From Thamnidium elegans (lineage: Eukaryota > Mucoromycota > Mucoromycetes > Mucorales > Mucoraceae), in assembly GCA_025201345.1 (NCBI GenBank), contig JAIXMG010000008.1, forward strand, positions 372,001-436,000: a stretch of 64,000 nucleotides of DNA. Direction: 5' to 3'. The position numbers were made by a program, and so were the translations under genes. Shown one piece after another: positions 34,533-45,557 of this stretch (position 1 is the first letter of the stretch; every line of letters begins with the position of its first letter). A model generated the notes under the pieces. That model saw nothing but the letters and a program-made list of their open reading frames with translations. It did not search any database and was not told where the DNA came from.

Positions 34533-36104
34533 TTATTTACTACTGATTGAATCATCATTCATACTGCTTTCACTATTATAAAAACAATACTTGTTCACAA
34601 GATCTAAATAGTAACTTGAATTCATATCAAGAGGAGAAGAAGAAGAAACAATTGGAAGAATAGAAGAAGTACTATGAGATTGATTATAAAGTGTTGGTCT
34701 ACTAGTAGTAGTAGATGGTAATGCCGAAGAAAGAAGGGTGGGTGAAGTTCGGGGACTTGGCGGTGCGGAAGCAGAACAAGTATATAAAGAAGGTTTGGAA
34801 GGTGTAGAGATATTTGTTGTTGTAGGTGTACTTGTAGTACTTTTTAATTTTGGGTAGCTATTAAATGATATGATATTAGGTGCTATTTTAGTTGCTGTTG
34901 TTGTAGTTGTAGCTGAAGAAGAAGGTGTTGGCGTATTATCAGTTCGTACAATGGGGGTAGTAGATGGTTTAATTGATATAGGTTTCACCAAGAAGTAATC
35001 AGTGATCAAATCAGGATCGGCCTTGACAGAATTAGACCAAGACTCATAAGGAGCTCTTTTGGCTAAAGATAAAGACTGACCAAAATCATATCTTGTACCA
35101 AGCCAGGGTTGACGTTTATTAAGATGAAATGGTTTAGCATGTTTATATCCTTTCAAAGCATTTGTAAACGAACTATGTTTTTCTTCATCTTCATCTTGTT
35201 CACTATCAAGATCATCTTCGTCATCTTCTTGTTCTTCATCTCGTTTTTCATTATCATTATTAGCAGCCCACGGATCATTTAAAGGGTCAGAAATTACTTT
35301 GATTTTATAATTTGAACCCTGATTATTATCCAAATAATCATTCTCTCCAGCGGTAAACCTGATTGTGAATTCTATTTTACCCCGTACTTCACCACGATCT
35401 GATAATTGTCCATATTCTAAATCCATAGAGAACTCGTATATATCAAACGCTACATTCTTTGGATTAGGACCAAAAAATACAGCATCTACATCTCTACAAG
35501 TTACCCAAGAATCAAACGTATATCGTACCGAAACAGATTTATCCAAAGCCAAGTTGCGTATAAACAATTTACCTTTAATTGCAGTATTATCGGGAGTAAC
35601 ATAAAAACTACTCTTGTTAAGCAAGATATTTGAATCACCAGCAAGTTCTTGTCGTGGCCAGTTTGGACAGATGATACGAAAAGGTGGATTTTGTAATCTT
35701 TTATCATGAGCTTCTTTTAATTCACATGGACACTGTGATTCTCTAAATAAACAAACTCGTTCTAAAAAAATAGGATCGAATAAAACCTTCTTTCTTATCT
35801 TTGGTGATTTTTTACTGAAGCTATTATTATTGTGTACTTCAAATTTTTTTTTTCTACTGGCTGCTGCTTTGTTATCTTGTTCTAATGATTTTTGGTTAAT
35901 ACTTTCGAATTTAGCCTTTTTACCAAATACACTAAAACGAGGTATTGGTATTTGTGATATCTCTTCCTTGGGTTCTATTGTCTCTGTTGCTGTAGTTGTA
36001 GTTGTAGTAGTTGTAGTTGGTGTACTGGAAGAGATACTAGGTCTAGACCAGTCTGACCTACCACCCCATTTACTTTGGTTTCTTGAAAACGTTGTGATTC
36101 CCAT
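34533..36104 (-). CDS. PP1 regulatory subunit with CBM21 domain (glycogen targeting, Gac1-like)
   Basis: A single-exon gene of 523 residues. The N terminus is Ser/Thr-rich and low complexity. The PP1-docking RVxF-type motif is K-V-L-F at 107-110 (IRKKVLFDP). A CBM21 domain spans about 170-272, with GKLFIRNLALDKSVSVRYT, a W-x-T-C-x-D-V segment, YEFSMDL and IEFTIRFTAGENDYLDNNQG followed by SNYKI. This is the usual composition of subunits that bring protein phosphatase 1 to glycogen and activate glycogen synthase. An acidic stretch (about 290-315, DEEQEDDEDDLDSEQDEDEE) follows. The rest is Ser/Thr-rich with repeats of Thr codons. It could also serve a developmental PP1 pathway. Confidence 0.88.
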   Translation of the reverse strand: MGITTFSRNQSKWGGRSDWSRPSISSSTPTTTTTTTTTATETIEPKEEISQIPIPRFSVFGKKAKFESINQKSLEQDNKAAASRKKKFEVHNNNSFSKKSPKIRKKVLFDPIFLERVCLFRESQCPCELKEAHDKRLQNPPFRIICPNWPRQELAGDSNILLNKSSFYVTPDNTAIKGKLFIRNLALDKSVSVRYTFDSWVTCRDVDAVFFGPNPKNVAFDIYEFSMDLEYGQLSDRGEVRGKIEFTIRFTAGENDYLDNNQGSNYKIKVISDPLNDPWAANNDNEKRDEEQEDDEDDLDSEQDEDEEKHSSFTNALKGYKHAKPFHLNKRQPWLGTRYDFGQSLSLAKRAPYESWSNSVKADPDLITDYFLVKPISIKPSTTPIVRTDNTPTPSSSATTTTTATKIAPNIISFNSYPKLKSTTSTPTTTNISTPSKPSLYTCSASAPPSPRTSPTLLSSALPSTTTSRPTLYNQSHSTSSILPIVSSSSPLDMNSSYYLDLVNKYCFYNSESSMNDDSISSK

Positions 36105-36440
36105 TTAGTGAAAAGGTAATTAATAATAAAAAGAAGAATTTCTTTTTTTTTTTTTTTTTTTTTTTTTTTTATCTTATAAATAAATTTTCCCCGGACATCA
36201 TGATTACGCTTTTTTAGTTAACTCCGATTATAAATAAATAAATGGAATAGAATGTATCAGCCTATATAAAGGCTTGTGGCTGATATAATACACATGCTAA
36301 GCTGTTCTATGGACACACAAGGAACGTTGAACACTCTTTTTACGAAGAGATTATATTTTTTTTTAATAAAAAGGGGATTAACAAAAAAAAGTTGATTAAA
36401 CAAAAGAGGATCCTCCCTTTTATAATAATTAATAATAATT
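36105..36440. other. CBM21 gene upstream flank
   Basis: A 26-bp T run at about 36142-36170, with no gene. Confidence 0.5.
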
Positions 36441-36673
36441 TTAAAAGAATGAAGAATTAAATTGTTGTTGTTGTTGCTTTTGTTCTTGCATTAAATCCAA
36501 TAGACTTTTCGATGGTTTTGGTGATTGATTCATTTGTCCAAATGGATTTTTATTCTATTCCAAAAAAAAACATCAGGTTAGACTCAAAAAACAAAAACAA
36601 AATTTTTTTTTAACTCACAGTAGTTGATTCTTCTACTGGTTTAAAATTACTACTACTAGCAAACCCTGTACCA

Positions 36674-36708
<35 letters not shown>

Positions 36709-38632
36709 AAAATGGGAATTGAAGTAATGTGCTCGATACTTACTATGGAATACGCAGATTTCCTTGATTACCAAATGTATCCATACCATCACTACAGCAA
36801 CAGAAAAAAAACAGAATTAAAATAACTATTTTCATTAAATGCGTGCGTACTTACTCTTTGTTGGATAATAATGAGTTCAATTTGGCATACTTTAAATCGG
36901 CTTGTGTAGGTTGAGGAGACGAAGTAAAAGAAGTATTGTTTGTTGTGGTATTAGCGAATGCAGGAGATGAAGAAGCTGCAATTGGCGTATCGAAGCTAAA
37001 TTTGGGTGTCGTGGCCGTAGCAACAGTAGCAGAAGAAAATACTGGTGAAACATATTGTTGTTGAGGTTGAGGTGATCGATTACCACCAAACACTAAACCA
37101 CTATAATCATGTTGCTGCTGAGGAGATTGTTGCTGCTGAGGTTGAATAGGTTGAGATTGGCCTCCATTAAGTTGAGAGAAAGGGTTTGTACCTGTTACCA
37201 TATTATTTTGATAAGGAAGTTGAAAGAACTTTTGTTCTGGTTGTTGTTGTTGTTGTTGTTGTTGATGTTGGAATAAAGGTTGAGGAGAAGAAGGAAACCC
37301 TGTCATTTGTGCTTGAAGTCCTTGTTGTGGAGAAAAGAAATCCATCGTTGACTGCTGTTGTTGAACCGGAGGTGGGGCGGAAACAAATCCAGTCATCTGA
37401 GCTTGAAGACCAGTTGCATTAAATTGGTTTGGTTGTTGTAAGTAAGGGTTCTGTACTTGTTGCTGTTGCTGCTGTTGTTGTTGTTGTTGTTGATAAGGAT
37501 TATTCTGTGTTTGAAATGATTCAGAGAAAGCATTGGGCTGAGTCCACTCCAACTGCAATTGTGGTTGTTGTGGCTGTTGTGGCTGTTGTTGTTGATATGG
37601 ATTATTCATTGGAGAATTAAATTGTTGTTGCTGTTGTTGTTGGGGGAAACCAGAGAACGACCCAAACAAGTTATTAGCATTTTCCTTTTCCAGAGACTCC
37701 TTCTTCTTTTGCTCTTTATCAAAGGCCTCTTGTTGACTTATCTGCAATGCCTTTTCTAAATCATCGTCTCCTTGACGTCTATTCTTTTCTTCTTCGGCGG
37801 CAATTCTCTTACTTTCAGCTAAAGCCTTTTTTAACTCGTTTTCATCATCCCAGCTTCGTGCATTACTATTCTCGCTATTTTCACCATTGATTCTTCGAAC
37901 ACTTTCGTTTAAATAATCACCAACGTTAGCCATTCTATCCCTCATACCTTGTCTTTGACGTCTTTCTTCTTTCAATCGGTTATCGTCTACCAACAAGTTT
38001 GTGATATCTTTTGCCTTTTGACGCACTATAAAAAAGTTTTTAGCATTTTATATCTGAGGACAAACAAAAAGGATTATATAATTACCGTTAGCTCCAACAT
38101 CTTTGCCGTTTTCTTCTAAATGTTGAAACTCTTTTAAAGTCTTTACAACATAAATGTTTTCTTTGGCGTACAAGACTACATTTTCAGAACCCACGTGCAA
38201 ACAATAATCTAGCAACAGTAGAGCCTTTTTTTTTCTTTTTTTAATCAAACCACAAAATAAATAAATATATATATATATATTATTACCTTGAATACGTGCC
38301 TCCAATTTTTACCTTTATCATTTAACCTTTTATCAATCATATCCATAATTTCGATGAAATCGGACCTATTAAAGGGGGTAAGAATAAGGGAAATCATGGT
38401 TTTTTGTTAAATATATACATACTCGTTAAAAGTAAGTTGAGCGATTTCGTTCATTAAAGTACCACTTGGACCCCAAGGGTCATTAGAAGTAGCTTCACGT
38501 ACTTTAATTTGTACATCACTAAAACCTTTAGCAATATTTTTACTATGACGTTTTTATTTATTTATTAGTATTTTTTTATCGGTTTTGAACAAAACTTACT
38601 TACATGCTACGAACAACTCCTTTACCAGCCAT
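36441..38632 (-). CDS. Epsin (ENTH domain, two UIMs, NPF motif)
   Basis: Eight minus-strand exons (38632-38604, 38542-38423, 38365-38287, 38224-38086, 38025-36855, 36791-36744, 36673-36619, 36554-36441) join in phase to 584 residues. The ENTH domain occupies about residues 5-145: KVREATSNDPWGPSGTLMNE, FIEIMDMIDKRL, NWRHVFKALLLLDYCLHVGS, and VRQKAKDITNLLVDD. Two ubiquitin-interacting motifs follow (ENELKKALAESKR at about 184 and DDDLEKALQISQQE at about 209), then a long Gln-rich region with several NPY segments. The C terminus carries an NPF motif at 550-552 for EH-domain proteins. It is an endocytic adaptor binding PI(4,5)P2 and ubiquitinated cargo at clathrin sites. It is divergent from the CHIP-like gene, 168 bp away. 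Confidence 0.92.
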
Positions 38633-38800
38633 GATTAATGAAAAAAAAAAAAAAAAAAAAAAGAAGAAAAGAGAAGAATTAAAAAAAAAAAAAAAAAGAT
38701 AAAAAAGGTACGCTTTGCACGAGGTATTTTTTTTTTCCTTTTTTTTTTTCCCGAGGTTAATTTTTTTTTCCTTTCTTTCTTTATATTTATATTTGTAAGC

Positions 38801-40334
38801 ATGTCGAGAATAGAAGCAGATAAGCATAAAGCTACTGGTAAATAACACTCACCATTACACCAACAACAACAACAAAAATACGCGTATCTAAAATAATTTT
38901 ATTTTTTTAGGAAACAAGTTATTTGCAGAAAAACGTTACGAAGATGCTATTAAAGAATACACTTCTGCCATTGTAAATGACACACACACACACACACACA
39001 CACACAAATAAAAATTATATAACAACTCTGTTAATCAACACTGTTAGATCAAAGACTCAACAGTCTGTGTATATTATACAAATCGCGCCTTATGTTATTC
39101 AAAGGTAACAACAATGTGATACAAAAAACTTCGTTTTTTTTTTAAAAAATATATTTCTTTTATTTTTAGTTGGAAAAGTACGATCAAGTCATATCTGACT
39201 GTAGAAAGGCGATTGATTTAGATCCTTCCTCAGGTAAAAAAAAAAAAGTTCTTTCTGTGTGTGTCATACATGTGAGATTAATCGATTTTTTTTTTTTTTT
39301 TTGTGTATTGTAGTGAAAGCGTATTATTTGGTACAGTGAATAGCGAAGGAACTCTTTCTTTTATTTTTAAACTGTTTCATTTTTAGATTGGACAAGCACT
39401 TATCGAGAAAAAGCAACATACAGAAGGTAAAAGAAAAAATTATACATCTCATCAATTTTTTTTTTATTTACATATCTTTTTATAGCATTAAATAAGTTAA
39501 AGACAGGTAAAAAAAAAAAAAAAAAGAGGTGTGGATACCGTAACCATGGGTTTAAAAGCAGTAAAATTACCTAGGTTATGAATTAGCTATTCAACAGAAA
39601 GTCAAATACGTCAATGATATCATCCAAGCATTACTCGTAGCTAGAAAAAGAGTAAGTCTTTTTTACTAGCAGGTTAACTAGCCTACATATATAAATAATA
39701 ATAAAATTATAGAAATGGGATGACGATGAAGCAATTCGACTTGAAAAAGAAGACGAATTATTACGTTACGTTAAAAGTTTAATTGAAAGAGAAAGATCAG
39801 AATTATTAAGCAAGGCAGAGGACGAAGAAGCAATTGAGACTATAAACTACAATATCGTGAGTATAGGTTAAAAAAGCAGTAGAAAAGATCCAAATTTAAA
39901 CTATTTTCTTTTTTAAAAAGGATGAACGTTTATCAAAAATAGAAACTGTATTTGTTCAATCTAAAGATAATTCTTATGCAAGTATATATATATATATATA
40001 TAATAAATGATGCAGTGAACATATATGCTGACCTTTTGTACAGAGACGGGAAATTCCTGATGCTTATTTAGATAAAATTTCGTTCAACATTATGCATGAT
40101 CCCGTATTCACTCCAGGTAATTTTTTTTTTTTAAAAAAAATATATATATAGTAACACAATATAGATGGTATTACATATGAGCGTCAATCTCTTTTAGACC
40201 ACTTCCAAAGAAACGGAAACTTTGATCCTATTACAAGAAGACCATGTACCGAAAAACAATTGATTCCAAACTTATCTCTTCGTGAAGCTATTGAAGATTT
40301 CTTAAAGGAAAATGGATGGGCTGCGGACTACTAA
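38801..40334 (+). CDS. STUB1: CHIP/STUB1-like co-chaperone E3 ubiquitin ligase (TPR + U-box)
   Basis: Twelve small exons: 38801-38837, 38911-38972, 39048-39104, 39170-39233, 39314-39330 and 39387-39426. The rest are 39486-39506, 39575-39651, 39713-39856, 39921-39977, 40044-40116 and 40165-40334. They join in phase to 272 residues. Residues 1-110 form three TPR units (GNKLFAEKRYEDAIKEYTSA, YYTNRALCYSKLEKYDQVIS, AYYLIGQALIEKKQHTEAL), the HSP70/HSP90 tail clamp. A charged helical hairpin follows. The C-terminal U-box reads REIPDAYLDKISFNIMHDP, GITYERQSLLDHF, FDPITRRP and LIPNLSLREAI, ending NGWAADY, almost superimposable on the animal CHIP end. The intron after residue Tyr (39978-40043) starts GCAAGT, a GC-AG intron. 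It ends 20 bp from the HMCES stop codon. Confidence 0.9.
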
Positions 40335-40354
40335 GCTAAAGCAATATATTTTTA

Positions 40355-40698
40355 TTATTCTTTTTTCATAAAGAAATTGGTTATTTTTGGTACACTTCCT
40401 CTTTTCTTTTTATTCGCAACATCTTTACTTGGACTACTACTAGTAGATTTGCGCTTCTTAGTTTCTGTAGTAGGTTTCTATCATAAAAATTACTAGTAAG
40501 AAACAATAAAACATATACTTTTTATATGCATATATACGTTACCTTATCCGTATTAAACATGTCTTCTTTCTTCAAATAATGAAATATAGAGCTCTCTTTA
40601 CTATCAATTGGAACAATCAAACTTGGTGAATCATTTTTGATAGCACCCACATCGTTTCCAACTTGATAACTAAAAAAAAAAAATTAGTAAATCAATAA

Positions 40699-40744
<46 letters not shown>

Positions 40745-41622
40745 TTCTATATTTTTACCAATCAAGAGGTCCTTTAAACGGTTTCAACAAGTTAATAATA
40801 GGCTGAGACCAATCCAAACTAACATCTAACCAAATAGAAATATCGCCACGGTCTAGAATCACTGGCATTCTATCATGAATAGAAGCGAAAGGTCCCGTGG
40901 AATGTGTCGTAATAATAACACACGTATTTAACTTATCATCTACACTCCAAAGAATAAATACATACAAATTGAAAGAGGATAAATCTATCAGTGTATATTT
41001 ACCGATATGCTTATTCGTATCATATAATCCTGCGAACATCATACATTGTCCATCCTTTCTTTTAATAAAGTAAGGTATCCTCTTATTATCAGAAAGTTTC
41101 TTCCATTCATAGAATCTAAAACAGACTCACAATGAGTGGTTTCCTTACGTAATCCTTTTTTTTTTCTGTACCCACCCTTCTGTTATAATAACACATCGTT
41201 TACTACGCTTTGCACTATCAAATATTGCTGATTTTTCCTGAAGTGTTTCAGATCTAGCATTAATTGGCTAAAACAATTTAGTTTTTTTTTTTTTGTATTT
41301 ACACACACATTCTCGGAATACCTTTACTACGTCGCGCGTTTTTGACCATGAAGGAATAAACCCCCATTGCTAATTAAATGAGTACATGTTCAGTTCTTTT
41401 TTTAAAAAAACAAAAGAAAAATACCATGGGTTGTAACACTGGCTGCTTTGATTTACCGTCTTGGTACATTGTAACAATGTACTTGGCAGGACATACGTTA
41501 TAACTAGGAAAATACTTTTCTTTATCTACCCAACGTATATCTGATTCAGCGACTATATTATCTTTATAGAGTTTAATTTCAAGTGACTCAGGATCAAGTG
41601 AGCAACAGAAACGTCCACACAT
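40355..41622 (-). CDS. HMCES: HMCES/YedK-type SRAP abasic-site DNA-protein crosslinker
   Basis: Seven minus-strand exons (41622-41425, 41369-41322, 41267-41176, 41115-41003, 40939-40759, 40669-40543, 40477-40355) give 293 residues. It starts MCGRFCCSL; Cys2, after Met removal, is the catalytic residue that crosslinks to abasic sites in single-stranded DNA. Conserved blocks are FPSYNVCPAKYI, WGFIPSW, PINARSET, EGFYEWK, FAGLYD, THSTGPFASIHDRMPVIL and DWSQPI. The intron 40940-41002 (63 bp) is in frame and stop-free, so it could be mistaken for coding. Splicing it restores a normal join. The tail is Lys/Ser-rich and ends VPKITNFFMKKE, which resembles a PCNA-interacting box lacking the leading Gln. 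It protects stalled forks. Confidence 0.92.
40703..40741. repeat. 39-bp T run within an HMCES intron
   Basis: An uninterrupted T tract (on the minus strand an A tract) lies in the intron 40670-40758. It is among the longest homopolymers in the window. Confidence 0.9.
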
Positions 41623-43199
41623 GAGTTGTTTCAGAGCAAAGAGAAAATTAGAAGGGGGGGGGGGACGTCAAACTCAATCTACCGAATTTTATTCATTTTC
41701 TTATTGGCCAATTAGGGAATAAATCATTTTTTGAGATGTTTACCATTGCAAAAACAAGGAAAACGGTCTTAGTTTATGTCACTATATTTTTTTGTATTTG
41801 AAAAACACAGTGATAAAGATACACATGTACTCTGCCCTACCCCGGAGAAATTTACGGTTGATAGTCTTTAACGGCACCGACTACGAGTGGGAAGCTATCT
41901 TTTTTTCCCGTCAAATACAAAAAAATAACCGAAGGAGGATTTATTCTAGTTTTTTTTCAAAAGGTTTTTTATTTTTGTGAAAAATTACTTGAACCCCTTT
42001 TGTAAAACTTCCACATACATTTAATATGATGGTATACATATGTACGCATTTTTGGATACGTTTGAAACACTCCACAGTACCTTTATACACTGTAATGTCT
42101 CTATGCATCACTGCGCCTCTATAAACCACAGTATATCATATAGTACCTAGTACATTGTAATACCCAAATCTCCATCAGATATACTATCGACATCTCGACC
42201 CATAATAGCGCTAAAAACGGCTTTATATTTGTGTGTTCTTTGTTACCTGATTATTTGAAAAAAAAAAAAGCTTTTGTCAAAGTAATTAAAAAGCAATAAG
42301 GTTTTATAAGTAATGTAGTTTAAAATAAACAGTTCAATGACACTTATCAAAGTGTATATTAATACTATCAATAAAAGAAAGAAAAAAAAGGATCTTGATT
42401 CGTACAAACCCATTTATTATATATTGTCACCTGACAACACTTTTACTTTCGATAAGAAAAAGGAATGTGCTAAGATGGTAGCTTTTGTCGATTAGATTGT
42501 CAAGTTGTAACTAAATGTATATATTATAATAGTGTAAGTTTAGTATTGCGAGGGTAGTATATAATTAAAAACGAACTGGTAAAAGAGAAAAGCAATAAAA
42601 TAGGAAATAGACTTTCTTTTGACTTTAAAAAAAGGGGTCAAATCAAAGAAAAAAAAAGGAGACTGCAAAAAACTCAAAGTAGTACTATAAGAACTACTAT
42701 TACAGAAAGGAGACCTAGTCAGCGTCCTCAAAATCATAATAGTGGGGTTCAGTGACAAGAAAAATATATATATACTTTACTAAACTAAGCTAATTTCAGA
42801 AAATAAAATAAGTCAATGGCATTCCATTACAGAAGTAACATATTCGATGATTTTGGACTTGCTACATAACATAACAAAATAAATAAAAAAAGACAAAATT
42901 TTAAATTAGATCCGAGAAAAAAAGATACTACAAATTTTTAATAAGAAAAAGTAGAATCACTAAATATCTAAATCGATTTCACTCTGAAATACGAATATTA
43001 AAAGTAATGGAGGTTCGAATGAAGTCTTTACCATTTTATTTTATTTTTTCTATCTTTTTCTTTTAATTTTATATTTTATACTTTATTTTGTGTTATTTTT
43101 TTTTTTCTCTTTCTTCTCATTTACACCCTTCGTCGAAAACCCATAGTCTCTTCATTCTCTCATTACGACTTTTGCAAAAAAAAAAGTGCAACTAGGTAT
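41623..43199. other. Intergenic with a fragment related to R2
   Basis: A G run lies at about 41652-41663. About 42690-42745 (ACTACTATTACAGAAA, then GTCAGCGTCCTCAAAA, then ATAATAGT) resembles the R2 sequence at 30512-30570. It is a decayed fragment of that element. No gene is supported. The 62-codon minus frame at 41941-42129 looks fortuitous. Confidence 0.45.
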
Positions 43200-44444
43200 G
43201 CGTCACACAAACAATGCCATACGTCACACAAACTATGGCAACAAATCACGGGTATAAATTGACCCGGGGGGGGGTTTTTTTTTTTCCTTTTTTGTTTTTT
43301 TTTTCTCTTTTTTTTTTTTTTTTCTCTTTTTTTTTTTCTTCACAACTACAAAAGGTAACTGGACAGATATTTACTAACTATTATTACAGTTTTTGGGACT
43401 CTGATCAAGTCTTTTTTCTGTAATAGTAGTGCTTATGGTACCATTTGCGCCTTGTAATCTTTTTTTTTTGTGTGTTTGCAGTTTGACTCATCCGTGGTGG
43501 TTTTTTTTCCGGAGAGGCAGGTTGTGGGTTTACATCCCCATTCCGCTTTCTCTTACCGCGGGGTGGGGATGTAAATTCACAAGTTGTCTCTTTTGGAAAA
43601 AAGCCCTGCAGATGGGTCAAATCTGTAAACCCTCAAAAAAAAAAAATTGCATGGCGCAAATGGTACCATAAGCACTGGCTGGTAGAAAGTTGGAGTGATA
43701 CGAGGAGAGAAGGAAAGTATTATAAAAACATTCTGCTGCAAATAAAAAAGAGTTGGTTTCTAACTTTTTCTTATTTAGCAACCCAACCCAAAGGGCCAAA
43801 AAAAAACCCCCCTCCCCCCCCCCTCCCGAAAAAAATAAAAATGAGTGTCTTTAAAAAATGAGTGTCTTTAAAAATGAGTGTCTTTAAAAATAAGTGTCCT
43901 AAAAAGAGAATGAGAAAGCGTTTTAAAAAAGAATGTCTTAAAAAAAGAGAATGCATTATAAAAAAAAAAAAGAAGGCATTATAAAAAAAGGGAAGGCATT
44001 ATAAAAAAGAAAAGGCTTCTTAAAAAGGGAAAGATAATGTCTGCCCTAATTCTCATTAAATGTAAACATTACCTTAATGTTTTTTTTTCTTCCTTTTAAT
44101 AATCTATCCGCAACATTCTTAATAAAAACTTACTGTTATTTTTACAGTAAAATATAATATGTTTGGCTTATTTGGTTTAACATTTGGCATAATGCTTGAC
44201 AGTTATAATTATGCAATGTGTACATGTAAATGAGGTGCTGGATCTTCTCATTATATTATCTTTTATTTAATAAAAAACTATAAAGTGTACTTCTCTCGGG
44301 TACGGCCTTATAGTTTATATTCTTTTAATTATATTTCTGTTATTATACTCTGTAATTGACAGTTGCATTTTCTTTGTACTACAACGACCCCTATTTTAAA
44401 ACTCAAACAAATGCAAATACAATTCCTTTTACATCTTTCTTTTA

Positions 44445-44478
<34 letters not shown>

Positions 44479-45557
44479 TTACTTTTACTTTTCTTTTCTT
44501 TTCTTTTCTTAATCTTATCCACCACTTGAGACATGTATTTTTATTTTATTTATGTATTTTGTTTTTTCTTTTGACATTGAGCATGTAGCAACGAAATGTG
44601 CCATATTATCCAAGTCAGTTATAAAAACGTAGTAACAATAAAACACTCCAAAGGAGCAAGAGCAAAATAATTGAAAGAAGAGAGCAATTGCTATTGCTAA
44701 AAAAAAAAGCTCACTGAGATACTGCAGTTTAAAACATCGCTCACATAAGAAATCACTGCTAATTTTACCAGCTATAACAAATAATGGTTCTTAATTTATT
44801 AAAAAACAGAAAAAGCTTTTTGGACCCAAGTTATATAATATAAAATAGTTGTTTTAAATATATCTTTGATAAAAAAAAAATAAAAACGTACTTTTTTGTT
44901 TTTTTTTTTTTGTTTTTCATTTTTGTAGGTCAACCCCTTTGGTTTTTTGGCCAAAAATCACGGATTGTTTGCGATTTCTCTGGATCCACTTTGTCTTTTG
45001 GTATGGGCAAATTGCTAACAATAAAGTACTTGTTTATACGCTTCTACTCCATCTTAATTTATATTTCTAATGCAAAAATTGAAAGAGTGATCACTGTTTA
45101 AAAATTACTTTTTTTGAGCAAAAAAAACCCTACTTTTTTTTTATCATGTGCGCTCACCTATTTGCTTTATTTTCGTGATTACATCGAATTCAGTTTGCTA
45201 CTACTATTATTAAATATAACAAAGATTAAAGATCTTTAATAGTTCATTTTTATTCATTTATAAATAAAAGTGCTACATCCAAAACTGAGAGAGTAAATAC
45301 GTTTTTAATAAACCGCCAGCTTAACGTCCGCTTAACTAAAACGTCAAGTAAAAAAAGGTCTTTAAACAGTAATTTCTCGCTCATTATTTTTAGTAATAAT
45401 ATGATTTTAGATGCATCAGAAGCGCCTGAAAGAGTATTATTTTTTCTATAAAGATAGATAAATTTCATCCAGAATAATCGCGAAAAACAAATCCGAAAAA
45501 CAAAAAGGGTTGACCCCCCCCCCCCTCCCTATCACTCTTTAATAATTATAAAAAAAA
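43200..45557 (-). mobile_element. 2.3-kb repeat R2, copy B (inverted relative to copy A)
   Basis: The reverse complement matches 28385-30710 end to end. It carries the same internal order: poly-T/C tracts, palindrome at 43428-43676, GAGTGTCTTTAAAAAT units, CTTT repeat and a 63-codon frame at 44910-45101 identical to the one in A. Differences seen are homopolymer lengths and scattered transitions, for example GTTAAGC against GTTAGGC. Flanks differ from copy A on both sides (ATGCGTCACACAAAC at the left, AAGCGTTGTTTTTTT at the right). That sets the element ends at about 43200 and 45557. Confidence 0.8.
43428..43676. repeat. Imperfect palindrome inside R2 copy B
   Basis: This is the counterpart of 30267-30514, with the same AGTGCTTATGGTACC/GGTACCATAAGCACT ends. 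One A tract is one or two bases longer. Its presence in both copies shows that it predates their separation. Confidence 0.85.

Noticed and set aside
38600..38848. 82-codon minus frame ending in the epsin start
   Set aside because: Phe/Lys content comes from homopolymers in the epsin/CHIP intergenic region; the epsin ATG at 38632 with its first intron explains the coding part.
43214..43423. 69-codon frame at the edge of R2 copy B
   Set aside because: Almost all Phe from T tracts; not conserved as a frame in copy A.
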